From: Phocoena phocoena
Taxonomy: Eukaryota; Chordata; Mammalia; Artiodactyla; Phocoenidae
Assembly (NCBI RefSeq): GCF_963924675.1
Contig: NC_089236.1
Coordinates: 46,284,500 to 46,348,499 of the forward strand
Length of the DNA: 64,000 nt
Direction: 5' to 3'
The position numbers and the translations under genes were made by a program. Below are positions 33,986 through 46,796 of the stretch, in pieces (the first letter of the stretch is position 1; each line of letters starts with the position of its first letter). The notes below the pieces were generated by a model. It made no database searches. It had not been told where the DNA came from and was given only the letters and a program-made list of their open reading frames with translations.

Positions 33986-34675
33986 ACACACATACACAAA
34001 CTCATACATATATTCTCATATACATATGCATACATTTATATGTAAACTGTATTTTAATTTTAAATATAATTTTAATTAGTTAACTTTCTTTCTATAAAAA
34101 TGTGTTAATTGCAGAAAATTGGGTTAAAACAGACATAAGAAAAATAAGTTTTAAATATAATAACACTTTGAAATGATGATTGTACATATATATTAGTCAT
34201 ATTTCTGCATAACACATCCATATATCTCAAAAAGTTTATATCATTATATCACTAGTAAGAAGACTGAATCAGTAATCAAAAACCTCCCACAAAACAAAAG
34301 TCCAGAACCAGAAGGCTTCACTGGTGAATTCTACCAAATATTCAAAAGATTACTACCAATCCTTCTAAAACTCTCCCAAAAATAGAAGAGGAGAGAACAC
34401 TTCCAAACTCATTTTATGAGGCTAGTATTACTTTGATACCAAAACCAAACAAGGAAACTTTAAGAAGAGAAAAATACAGGTCAATATCTCTCATAAACAT
34501 AGATGCAAAAATCTTCAACAAAAAATTAACAAAATAAATTCAACAATACATTAAAACAATCATGTGCCATGATTAAGTGGAATTTATTCCAGAGATGCAA
34601 GGATGGTTCAACACCCACAAATCAAGCAATGTGATATACCAAATTAAAGTAATAAAGGATAAAACCCACATGATC

Positions 34676-35246
34676 CACTTATTGAAGAGGCTGTCCTTTC
34701 TCCACTGTACATTCCTGCCTCCTTTATCAAAGATAAGGTGACCATATGTGCGTGGGCTTATCTCTGGGGTTTCTATCCTGTTCCACTGATCTATATTTCT
34801 GTTTTTGTGCCAGTACCATACTGTCTTGATTACTGTAGCTTTGTAGTATAGCCTGAAGCTAGGCAGCCTGATTCTTCCAGCTCCGTTTTTCATTCTCAAG
34901 ATTACCTTGGTTATTCAGGGTCTTTTGTGTTTCCATACAAATTGCAAAATTTTTTGTTCCAGTTCTGTGAAAAATGCCAGTGGTAGTTTGATAGGGATTG
35001 CATTGAACATATAGATTGCTTTGGGTAGTAGAATCATTTTCACAATGTTGATTCTTCCAATACAAGAACACAGTATATCTCTCCATCTATTTGTATCATC
35101 TTTAATTTCTTTCATCAGTGTCTTATAATTTTCTGCATACAGATCTTTTGTCTCCTTAGGTAGGTTTATTCCTAGATATTTTATTCTTCTTGTTGCAATG
35201 GTAAATGGGAGTTTTTTTCTTGATTTCACTTTCAGATTTTTCATCA
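34676..35246 (-). pseudogene. L1 ORF2 fragment, inverted 5' part
   Basis: The minus strand encodes the ORF2 region downstream of the RT core: [17 protein letters not shown] near its start and Q-W-R-K-D-S-L-F-N near its end. The minus-strand frames 34915-35247 and 34573-34899 together cover it, separated by a frameshift around 34900. The 34573 end of the second frame reads past the junction into the old L1. Confidence 0.9.
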
Positions 35247-36250
35247 CTGGACAGGTACATGTAAAAGTATGAGATTAGATCACTCCCTAACACCATACAC
35301 AAAAATAAGCTCAAAATGGATTAAAGACCTAAATGTAAGGCCAGAAACTATCAAACTCTTAGAGGAAAACATAGGCAGAACACTCTATGACATAAATCAC
35401 AACAAGATCCTTTTTGACCCACCTCCTAGAGAAATGGAAATACAACCAAAAATAAACAAATGGGACCTAATGAAACTTAAAAGATTTTGCACAGCAAAGG
35501 AAACCATAAACAGGACAAAAAGACAACCTTCAGAATGGGAGAAAATATTTGCAAATGAAGCAACTGACAAAGGATTAATCTCCAAAATTTACAAGCAGCT
35601 CATGCAGCTCAATAACAAGAAAACAAATAACTCAATCCAAAAATGGGCAGAAGACCTGAATAGACACTTCTCCAAAGAAGATATACAGACTGCCAACAAA
35701 CACATGAAAGAATGCTCAACATCATTAATCATTAGAGAAATGCAAATCAAAACTACAATGAGATATCATCTCACACCAGTCAGAATGACCATCATCAAAA
35801 AATCTAGAAACAATAAATGCTGGAGAGGATGTGGAGAAAAGGGAACACTCTTGCACTGCTAGTAGGAATGTGAATTGGTACAGCCACTATGGAGAACAGT
35901 ATGGAGCTGTTAAAAAACTACAAATAGAACAACCATATGACCCAGCAATCCCACTACTGGGCATATACCCTGAGAAAACCATAGTTCAAAAAGAGCCATG
36001 TACCAAAATATTCATTGCAGCTCTATTTACAATAGCCCGGAGATGGAAACAACCTAAGTGTCCATCATCAGATGAATGGATAAAGAAGATGTGGTGCATA
36101 TACACAACGGAGTATTACTCAGCCATAAAAAGAAGTGACATTGAGCTATTTGTAATGAGGTGGATAGACCTAGAGTCTGTCATACAGAGTGAAGTAAGTC
36201 AGAAAGAGAAAGACAAATACCGTATGCTAACACATATGTATGGAATTTAA
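35247..36250 (+). pseudogene. L1 ORF2 C-terminal part, broken
   Basis: 35269-35862 is open and encodes the ORF2 C-terminal region up to the Cys/His-rich motif (C-W-R-G-C-G-E-K-G, then L-H-C). A TAG at 35860-35862 replaces the first of two conserved tryptophans. After a further frameshift near 35910 the normal C-terminus follows, ending at 36250. Intact long stretches fit a younger age than the host L1. Confidence 0.9.
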
Positions 36251-36465
36251 GAAAAAAAATGTCATGAAGAACCTAAGGGTAAGACAGGAGTAAAGACACT
36301 AACTTACTAGAGAATGGTCTTGAGGATATGGGGAGGGGGAACGGTAAGCTGTGACAAAGTGAGAGAGAGGCATGGACATATATACACTACCAAACGTAAG
36401 ATAGATAGCTAATGGGAAGCAGCAGCATAGCACAGGGAGATCAGCTCTGTGCTGTGTGACCACCT

Positions 36466-36499
36466 GGAGGGGTGGGATAGGGAGGGTGGGAGGGAGGGA
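36466..36499 (+). other. G-quadruplex-capable tract in L1 3' UTR
   Basis: Six G-runs of three or four bases, separated by one to four bases, occur in the interval (..ggaggggtgggatagg.., ..gagggtgggagggaggg..). This meets the usual G4 pattern and sits where mammalian L1 3' UTRs carry a conserved polypurine tract. Confidence 0.75.
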
Positions 36500-39400
36500 G
36501 ACACAAGAGGGAAGAGATATGGGAACATATGTATATGTATAACTGATTCACTTTGTTATAAAGCAGAAAATAACACACCATTGTAAAGCAACTATACTCC
36601 AATAAAGATGTAAAAAAACAAAAAAACCTCCACATGATCATCTCAATAGACGCAGAAAAAGTGTTTGACAAAATTCAATATCCATTTGTGATTAAAAAAC
36701 TCTCAACAAGGTTTGTATAAGAGGAAACACACCTCAACATAATAAGGGCCATATATGATAAGCCCACAGCTAACACCATACTCAGTGGTGAAAAGCTGAA
36801 AGCTTTTCCCCTAAGACCAGGAAAAAGACAAATATGCCCACTTTTGCCACATTGTTTAAAATAGTATTGGAATTCCTAGCCAGAGTGATTGGGAAAAATA
36901 TAAAATAAAATAAATAAAACAGAAAGAAATTAAAAGGGAATCAAGTTGGAAAAGAGGATGTAAAACTGCCATGGTTTGTTGATAACATATTATCAATATG
37001 TATAGAAAACCCTAAAGATTCCACCAAAAATTCAGTAAAGTTCCAGAATATAAAATCAATATACAAAAATCTGTTGTGTCTCTCTACACTCATAATGAAC
37101 TATCCAAAATAGAAATTAAGAAAATAATTTCATTTACTATTGCATCAAAAAAGATAAAATATCTAGGAATAAATTTAACTAAGGAGGTGAAAGACCTGCA
37201 CACTGAGAACTATAAGACACTGATAAAATAAATCGATACTACCCAAACCAGTCTACAGATTCAGTGCAATCTCTATCAAAATACCAATGGCATTTTCCTC
37301 AGAAATAGAACAAAGAATCCTAAAATTTCTATGGAACCAAAATGACCCTGAATAGCCAAAGAAATCTTGAGAAAGAAGAACAAAGCTGGAGGCATCCTGC
37401 TTCATGATTTCAAACTATGTTACAAAGCTATAGTAATCAAAACAGTATGGTACTCACACAAAAACAATCAGAATAATGGAACAGAATAGGGACCCCAAAT
37501 ATAAACCCACCTATGGTTTTATTATAACAAAGGAACCAAGAATATACAATGGAGAAAAGACAGTGTCTTCAATAACTGGTGTTAGGAAAACTGGACAATC
37601 ATATATAAAATAATGTAACTAGACAACTATCTCATACCACTCACAAAAATTAACTCAAAATTGATTAAATACTTGAATGTAAGACCTGAAATCATAAAAC
37701 TCCTAGAAGGAAACAGGTAGTAAGCTCCTTGACGTAGGTCTCACCAATAATTTTTTTAGATCTGACTCCAAAAACAAAGACAACAGAAACAAAAATAAAC
37801 AGATGGGACTACATTAAACTAAAAAGTTTCTGTACAGCAAAGGAAATTATCAACAAAATGAAAGGCAGCCTACTGAATGGCAGAAAATATTTGCACAGCA
37901 TATATCTGATAAGTAGTTAATATCCAAAATATATAAAGAACTCAAAGAGCTCCATAGCAAAAAAAAAAAAAAAAAATCTAATTGAAAAATGGGCAGAGGA
38001 TCTGATAGACATTTTTCCAAAGAAGATCTTCATATGGCCAATAGGTATTTGAAAAAGTGCTAAAGATCGTTAATCATGAGGGAAATGCAAATCAAATACC
38101 ACAATGAAATAGTACCTCACACCTGTTAGAATGTTTATTTTCAAAAAGACAAGACATGACAAGTGTTGGTGAGGATGTGGAGAAAAGGGTACCCTTGTGC
38201 ACTGTCAGTGGGAATGTAAACTGGTGCAGCCACTATGGAAAACAGTATGGATGTTCCTCAAAACCTTAAAAATAGAAATATCATAAGATCCAGCAATTCC
38301 ACCTCTGGGTATTTATCCTAAGAAAATAATAACACTAATTCCAAAAGATATATGCACCCCACCATGTGCACTGCAGCATTATTTACAATATCGAAGATAT
38401 GGAAAAGACCTGTGTTCATCAAGAAATGAATGGATAAAAAAGATGCAGTGTATATATATACAACATGGAGGGACCTTGAGTTTATTATGCTAAGTGAACT
38501 AAGTCAGAGAAAGACAAATACCATATGCTCTCACTTGTGTGTGGAATTAAAAACAAAAACAAAAAATAACCTAAAAAGCTAATAGATACAGGGAACAGAT
38601 TGGTGGTTGCCAGAGGCAGTGGATTGGAGGGTGGATGAAATGGGTGAAGGGAATCAAAAGTACAAACTTCAAGTTATACAATAAATGTAATGGGAATATA
38701 ATTCACAGCTCAGTGGCTATAGTTAACAATGTGGTATTGCATATTTGAAAGTTGCTAAGAGAATAAATTTTAAAAGCCCCCATTGCAAGAAAAAAAAATG
38801 TTGCAACTATGTAACATATATGGTGATAGATGCTAACTAGAGTTACTGTGGTGATCATTCTGAGATATATACAAATATCAATTCATTACATTATACACCT
38901 GAAACTATATGTTATTTGTAAATTATACTTAAATATAAATGATGTTGACTACCATGTTGACTTTTTCATTTGAACTTCTAAGTCATTTAAACTTTCTATC
39001 TTTTTATGCATTCTTCTGGAATATAATTTTTGATAATGTCAGTTTATTCCATCATATAGATTTAAGCAATACAGATACGACTCTGATTTAATGAATTCCC
39101 TATTGATTATCTTCCAGTAGATAAGAATCACTTTCCTATAACTCTACTTAGTTTGATTTTATTCCTTCTCTCCAACCACAAGTTTCCAGATGTTTTTGAG
39201 CTCAGGCACATTCTAAAACCCTATGTCATCTCAATATATTTATTTCAGTGCTTATACCAGACAAAGTAACTTCCTGCCACATAATACCAAAATAATAATT
39301 ATAATAATTATAACAGCTTCCTGACACTGACACTAGCTATAGTTATCTGGCCATGCTTGAGTATCTGACTCAATGTGGGACAATAAGCTCTTGCGCAGAC

Positions 39401-39644
39401 TGGGTTCTTGACCAAGAAAGGACTGTGTGAGTATTACAGAAAAGAAGCTCTGAAGCTGAGACATGCAAAGCTCTCACCCTTATGTGTGAAGGGAAATGGT
39501 TTGCAAGGAGAGAAAGGGAGATGAAGCGAATGGAAAGAGACTTTTGTTGACAGCCAAGAGTCTGGCTTCAGATTTTGTTGACTCTCAGGTGTATTCCTGT
39601 TCATGGTTGTGAAATATCCTTGTGCTTTTATTTCAGCTGGAACA

Positions 39645-39689
39645 GGGTGGGGCTGGGGAAGTATGGAGGAAAGGGGGGATGGTGTGGGG
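39645..39689 (+). other. G-rich tract, possible G-quadruplex outside L1
   Basis: G-runs of 3, 4, 4, 6 and 4 bases at 39645, 39649, 39655, 39673 and 39686 lie within a purine-rich stretch extending to about 39732. Three runs are tightly spaced and the fourth follows a 14-nt gap, so folding potential is moderate. Confidence 0.5.
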
Positions 39690-39969
39690 TGAGGAAGAGG
39701 GTTGTAAGTGGGTAGAAATGAGGAGAGGAAGATTTGTGTATGATAAAACATTTATGTGCATCTACAGATACTGTATATATATAAAAAATGAATAAAACTA
39801 CTTTGTCCAATTTTGGTAGATGGGACTATGTGATCCAAGGAAGAAAAGATGAATTTAGAGACAAACTTTACAAAATGAATTGCATATGATGTTTTAAATA
39901 ATAAGACACAGAGAACTCTACTCAATATCTTGTAATAACCTATAATGGAAAAGAATCTAAAAAAGAATA

Positions 39970-40028
39970 TATATGTGTGTGTGAGCGTGTGCATGTGCGT
40001 GTGTGTGTGTGTGTTTGTGTGTGTGCGT
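39970..40028 (+). repeat. Imperfect (GT)n microsatellite
   Basis: A run of TG/CG dinucleotides with a perfect core of (GT)n at about 40000-40014. It is alternating purine-pyrimidine and prone to slippage. Confidence 0.85.
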
Positions 40029-40654
40029 TAATAGCAGGAGGTAGAACTAGAATTAATTCAAAAGAATTCTTAAAAGTACCAACAGGTTATCTTCTATATC
40101 ACACTTTCAGAAGGTGCCCCTCTAAGAAACTGCTGGAAAATTCTCCAATCAGTACAAAATTTCCCATTGGTAGAAGATTATTTCTGAACTATAACCACAT
40201 CAAGTCACATATAGACAAAGACAAAAACATGGAGATCTACTTATGATAGAAACTGTCAATGGAAAAAGTTGAAATATTTCCTCCTATATGAATTTTTAAG
40301 AATTGATTTTAGAAAAAATATATATAATAAGATAGGGATATTGAATTATAATAAATAAATAATAGTAGTAGCTACATGCAAAATTATCTGAAATTAAATT
40401 ACCAATTTCAAAAATTATGTTTACAAATTTTAAGTAATAGAGAGAAACAAATCACTCAAAAACAATAACAATTTATTTCCAACATATAGACTTATAGAAG
40501 AGGAAACACTGAGTTTTCGACACTACATTTAGATAGTTTGTGGAAGGATATTTTTATAGCTTGTTCCAAACAATAAAACATCTCAAGAAAACAGAATAGA
40601 GACTATGCATTTATATATTTTCATTGATTTTACTTAGTACAAGAAGGGTGTGGT

Positions 40655-40946
40655 TCAGCAACTTTAAAAAAGTATTTTTGAAATATAGTTGATTTACAAT
40701 GTCACAATATATATATTCTTTTTTAGTTTCTTTTCTATTATAGGTTATTACAAGATATTGAGTAGAGCTCCCTGTGCTATACAGGAGGTCCTTGTTGGTT
40801 ATTTATTTTATACATAGTAGTGTGTATATTTTAATCCCAGACTCTGAATTTATCCCTCTCCCCCTTTCCCCTTTGGTAACCATAAGTTTGTTTTCTATAT
40901 CTATGAGTCTATTTCTATTTTGTAAATAAGCTCAGCAATTTTAGAA
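40655..40946 (-). mobile_element. 5'-truncated L1 3' tail, antisense
   Basis: The body (about 40670-40931) shows reversed L1 3' UTR sequence: 'atatagttgatttacaatgt', 'ggttattacaagatattgag', 'ctatacaggaggtccttg', then 'ataagtttgttttctatatc'. The flanks tcagcaactttaaaa (40655-40669) and tcagcaattttagaa (40932-40946) agree at 13 of 15 bases, consistent with an old target duplication. Confidence 0.85.
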
Positions 40947-41484
40947 TAAGTCACTCTAACCATTGTTAGATATCCGTGGTCTTATTTTTCTAATTATTAA
41001 ATACACATTTGAACAGAGCACATTTTATTTCACAGATTTGGTGTTCCAAAGAGATTATAGATTTTATAATAAAAATCATCACTGTGCTTCAGAAAAGAAA
41101 GTCCATTAATGTAACAAATATAGTAAATTAGGTGTCTTAGAAAATTTACCTTTCCTTGTTGGACACACAGGGGCCGCCCCCATGTCCATATTATTGGATT
41201 TTGCATTTACAGTTGTAGCTGAATTAATACATTTGAGTGGACATTTTGCCTAGGATAAACTAATCAAATGTTTTTCCTTGCAATTTTGTATTTCAAATAC
41301 AGTTAAGTTAAATACAGTGTTTTGAAGCATCAGTCTTTTAAATTTTTAGACCGGGACTACAGTAAGAAATATATAACACAACAGACCTTGAACATGTAGC
41401 TATATATTAAGAAAAACAAGTTTTACAGAACAGTAATTATCCTGGTTATTATATGTTTTCCTATTTTCTATTCTATTCTATTAT
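40947..41484. other. Unique AT-rich sequence
   Basis: Nothing recognised except a short TTCTA repeat at about 41465-41481, next to the following L1. Confidence 0.5.
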
Positions 41485-42027
<543 letters not shown>

Positions 42028-45000
42028 TTGTATTATATTAAGTACTGATAATAGTCCACTAAGCAGAATTCAGGAACCACTAATGGACATAAAAAAAAAA
42101 CACAGCTTTGGAAAGAGCTCTATGCATTTTTGTTGCTGAAACCCTGCTCATCCCTGGCTCCTTCACTTCTTAAATCTTGGTTGCTCAACTCTTCCTGCAT
42201 TTGTAAAATAGTCTGGTATACTTCCAACAAGTTTCACTTTTAATTTATGACAATCAGAGTCTGCGTTCCCCACCCACAAGTCAGATCACAAATCAGATCG
42301 TAACTCTTCTCAGGACTCTTATTAATTTTCCTCAATTTCCTCTTTCTTTTGAATCTGCCAAAGGTGTTTATAAGTGGAAAAATTCAAATAAAATAAAGGA
42401 GGTTAGTAATAATATCTCACTCTTAGGGCTATTGGTGTACCATCTTAAGAGTTAGGAGAAGAGGAATGCTTGGATCACTGGCTTTTACTGAATTGTAGAG
42501 TTTTAGATTGAAAAATGTGCTGTTAGAAATGTATTTCATTTGATAACAATTAGATTTAATAAATTGTTAAACTGCCTTTGTGCTTTGAGATATGGCAGTT
42601 TAAGGGTTAAAAATAGTTCATGGGGAATGACAATCACTTTGGACCCATTTACACTTGTTGACACCAACATTATTTTATATATTAATTCTTACTCATTTTA
42701 CAAATGTGTATTACATTCTTACTACTAAAACTTTAAAAAACATAAATTTAAAACATCTTATAAATTGTATAAGTACATAATAAAGATTACTTCTATCATT
42801 TGTTAAAAAGTATATATGGATTCACATCAAGGGTGTGAACATACTATGAACATACTAGGGCTTGAGAGAAGAGGCTAGGGAGAAGGAAACTGATATGTTT
42901 TACTTCCATACAATTATCATGTAAAACTGAAAAGGAAAATAAATTTGTTTTAAACAATGATTCTTCTTTAAGTTTCCTAATTGATTATTCTCTTTTAAAA
43001 GTTCAGTCTGTCCTCTTAAAATTTGGTCTTCAATATAAGATGGATCTCTGAGAGTTATTGCTAAGTTCTTAGATCATTTACCCTAACCAATTTCTCTTTA
43101 TCAACTTTAAGAATCTTTAAAGTCAATAGTCAATCAAAAATCAATAAAGATTAGAATGCAACTACATGAAGTCAGGAAGATCAAATGAAACCCCAAATCC
43201 TTATTCAATCTTGTCAATATACAATCTTGTGCTCAATATGCAAGGGCTGTTCTCAGAGAAATCAAATCTTCCCTTGTCTTCAAAGGTCAGAACCATAATT
43301 TCTATTTCAGAAAAATAGTTGATTAAAATAAAAATATTGTTTTTTTCAGGACAGTCAAATGAAATAATCTTCCAGTTGTATTTCATCCTGTTAGCAATGT
43401 GTAATATATATGGTCTGAATGAGGATATTGTCAAATTAAACACATTATTTTGGCTAACTTAAATAGAATTTGCTATTTTGTAAGATGCCATCTCCAAGGT
43501 CATGTAAAGCAAAACTGATCATAGAATAGATTGCTATATATGGCACTCTGAAAAATTCTAAGTGGTGAAAAACAATTTTTGAGTTCTATACTTTGTAACA
43601 TCTTTATCTTTCACAACCATTATGTGTCAATGATTACTGACCTTTATTTAATGTTGGCTCTATCATTTTGGGAAGCCTAAGTGGTAGCAAATAGACTCAA
43701 TAGGTATAATGACTCAAACACAATGGATGATCATTCTTGCTTTCATAATAGTACAAGTACATGTTCCCAATCTGTAGTGACCCCTTACAGAGATTCCAGT
43801 GTCTTTATTTCTTCTGTTTTATAGCTTTACTCTTCCTAATGTCATCTACATCCATTCAGAGGAAGGGAAAAAAGACATGAGGTGGCACAGCCATTCCTTA
43901 TATGTCTTGGCCTAGAAATGCTACAAACCACTTACTCTCACATTCTTTACCTAGAAATTGCTGCACTTAATCACAAGACAGAAGGAACATGCAGTATTGC
44001 AATAAGCAAGATGAATATATCTTGAGCAGTTTGCAGTATCTGCCATAAACACACATTAAAAATTTTTTTTCTCAAGTAAAGTTTTTTGTTGATATTAGTT
44101 TCGAAAATAAAGATATTATAATATCTTAAATTTACCACTGCGAGATAATTTTTAAATGTGGCAAGTTCCAGTAAGGCTTAATAACAAAAGAAGTAAACAC
44201 AGGTTTGTGACTACTTCAATTGTGCTTAAAATTTCACCCTTTTAGGGACTGGTGAGTCTTTTCTGCTTTTATTTGTTCAGAGAGTAAACAATTATATTAT
44301 TAATGTTCAATCTAATATGCATCTCTTATTGCCTAGGATGAAACACTTTCAAGTTATTTTTGCTGTAAAGAAGACCAGACTGCATTGACTTCTTACAGCT
44401 TAATTAAATGGCAAAACCTTACCACGATAAAGGGAAAATAGACCATGTACCTATAATCCAAAAAGTTGCCCATCCAGATAAATACATATATTCAAAAAAC
44501 AGAATCTTGATTTTCACTTTTAAAATTTGCAATATTTTCCCACTTCTTTTTTGATGTGCTTTGTACATTAAAATATTTTTGAAATTTGTGAACAGAACTG
44601 CCCTCATCTAGATATCATTTCAGAAATATCCCCTTTGTGAGTGAAACACTTTTAAAAAAAAACTTACTTGATTAATAAAAGATAACTGCAGTGGATATTT
44701 CAAATAAAATATTTAATTAAAAAATACACAACAAAGATATTATGGGCGTTTAAGGTGTGAGGCTTCATGCTGTATTCCATTTGGTTCAGAGTATAGTTTT
44801 CATGATTTATTGACAGCTGCCGTAGATGGTTCTTTATTTTCAACTCATCCCAACCCTGGTCAAACAATACAACCCTCCTGCTTTTTCAATATTTTCTTAA
44901 TATCTCAGCTCATTTAATTCTATTGATCCACTGAAGAGTACAATGGCACTGAAACTGGAATTAATAGCACCTCCCTTTCCTAGTGCTAAGAGCTTTCCTA

Positions 45001-46766
45001 TTGAGTTTGTGGACCATCACACGAAATCATAAAAGTAGACTAAAAAGTAGAGTGACCTTTATTGGTTACTGTTGTACTGAAAAATTCAGCAAACCTCAGA
45101 ACATCATTTTCAATTTTATGGCACTGTTTTCTTAAATAATAAGAAAAGAGGGAAAAAAAGGAACAACTGACCCTTGCTCAGCATTTACTTAAGCAGAATT
45201 GGCATTAATAGAGTATTCTGTCAAAAATTCAAGCTCAAGAAAATGTATGGCTTTGTCCACAGCAGCAGCTATCTTAGCCGATTGCACTGTCACTGCTTCA
45301 CACAAAGCGCATTGCAACACCATTAGTGGCCATAAATAATGCACAAGCTCTTATGCAGTACTCAGCTAAGTGCATGGAAACCTTGGGCTTCTGTTGTCAG
45401 AAATTCAATGGATTAGTACCTAGATTTATTTTAAGTCTGTAAAGCACTTTGTTCTTGACAGCGTTCAAAGTAGAAAGACTGCTATCCTGAATGTGCATCT
45501 TAATACTGTCATTCCTGTCTTGTAAGAGTAGATGATATATGGGCTGCAATATTTCGTTTTAATATTTAAAGTTTTCACTGTGCAGATGCAAAGAAATATA
45601 TTAATAGTTATCTGCTGTTACTTTATTGACCTAGAAAAGAACAAAGATAACCTGTAAAGTTTCACATGGAGGCTAGTAAAATAGAGGCGTTACAATTATT
45701 TAGTAAAACAGATACAAATTATAAATGTTATATATCACCTTTAGAAAATAAGGGCATTTGGACATTGGATTTCTTCTTTCTGAATGAATATTGTATATTT
45801 GAAATAATGTTTAGGGGAAATTTAGCACATTTTAACCTAATTAGCTGTATTCACAGTTATATAGCTCCTTCAACTGCATGACTATTGTTTCTTTTTTGAA
45901 GGCTAAGTGATTTTACATGGTTAACATTTTGCTTAGCAAGGGATATTTTAAAATGTTACTCAGAATTTCTTCCCTATAACTCCAGAGATTGAGGGCAGTT
46001 CCTGCCTGTAGGTAAATTCAGGATTTAAGCCTGATAATCTCCCATGCATTGAAAGGATAAAAGACACTCTTGTATAGATTAAAAACAGTTTTGTATTGAT
46101 ATTGGGGATGTAATAGAAGTACTGAGATATCTCATGTGAAGGTCAATCTTTCTCAATTCTATGAAGACATAAAATCTTATTTTAAAAGAATAACAGTTAC
46201 CTTTTCACTCAACCTACATGGTCCATGAATTTTAATACAATTTGTTGAAATGTCACTCAGTGAATTAACTATTCATTATCAAGTCCTCAGATTTTAAAGT
46301 TAAATATGTAATAAATGACTATAATTGCATACATTAAACACATTTATTAAGCTACATGCATGATGTCATGTCAAGCAATTCCTATTTGACCATATCTGAC
46401 TCTTTGATTAAAATCTGAGTTTTTAAACACCCATTCCCCAAACTTATGAAGACCCATTTTATTCTACTTACGAAGTTCATTGTTGAATAAAAAGGAAATA
46501 TGTTTATGTTCCATTATTTCAGAGACAGTCCATCAAACATACTGCTGAGAGGGTTGTGATTTGCTGCTCATAAAGACAATATGATGAAAAGGACAGTTGA
46601 AACGAGGTTTTGAGATGTACTGAATATACACTTAAATGGAAAGATCATATTCTTCAGAATAAAAGGGACTTAAAGAATTTTATATTGAGGAGATAAAGTC
46701 TTCAACCTAGTAAATTCTTTTACTCCATGCAGTTTACAAAGCTAAAAGTTCAAAGACCAACAAATA

Positions 46767-46796
46767 ATTTGCATATTCTGATCAATAGGTGGCGCT
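46767..46796 (+). promoter_or_regulatory. Octamer site next to a strong CTCF-like motif
   Basis: The octamer ATTTGCAT (46767-46774, antisense of ATGCAAAT) lies 7 bp before 'tcaataggtggcgct' (46782-46796), a plus-strand CTCF-like core. AGGTGGCGCT is a perfect match to the most constrained half of the motif, while the first and fourth bases deviate. Motif evidence only. Confidence 0.45.

Larger units (their letters stand above)
34666..36639 (+). mobile_element. Younger L1 with 5' inversion, nested in the old L1
   Basis: An exact 10-bp direct repeat, ccacatgatc (34666-34675 and 36630-36639), marks the target site. The insert has two parts: 34676-35246 reads as L1 ORF2 on the minus strand, and 35247-36629 continues on the plus strand to the 3' UTR and tail. 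In L1 order, the inverted part ends at '...ttcaataagtg' and the plus part starts at 'actggacagg'; against the copy at 24518-24545 only about 11 bp are missing between them. This is the classic twin-priming product. The 3' end ('ccaataaagatgt' plus A-tail, about 36599-36626) matches the small L1 at 17313. Confidence 0.95.
34257..38550 (+). pseudogene. L1 ORF2 relic of the split old L1
   Basis: This is an ORF2 fragment lacking the endonuclease part and interrupted by the nested L1 (34676-36629). The RT catalytic box has decayed: F-A-D-D reads F-V-D-N at 36975-36986, losing the second catalytic aspartate. The C-terminal Cys-rich segment lies at about 38160-38215. A terminator at 38548-38550 fits the usual ORF2 end. 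Stops and frameshifts are frequent throughout. Confidence 0.82.
34245..38935 (+). mobile_element. Old L1, 5'-truncated, split by a younger L1
   Basis: Two L1 sense segments (34245-34675 and 36630-38935) join seamlessly when the 1.95-kb insertion between them is removed: the left part ends within 'aaaacccacatgatc' and the right part resumes '...cacatgatcatctcaatag', which is contiguous ORF2 sequence. The 3' UTR (38550-38935) has the 'ttggtggttgccagaggcag' block and 'cacctgaaactatatgttat' end typical of old L1MA/L1MB-type elements. A long A-run interrupts ORF2 at about 37960-37977. Confidence 0.92.
38936..40654. other. Unique sequence with purine-rich and GT-rich tracts
   Basis: No gene or transposon was recognised, apart from the G-rich and GT-rich tracts listed separately. 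Confidence 0.5.

Noticed and set aside
35248..36622. Independent L1 insertion separate from the minus-strand segment at 34676
   Set aside because: Segments abut in L1 coordinates with only about 11 bp missing and share one target duplication, so one twin-primed event explains both.
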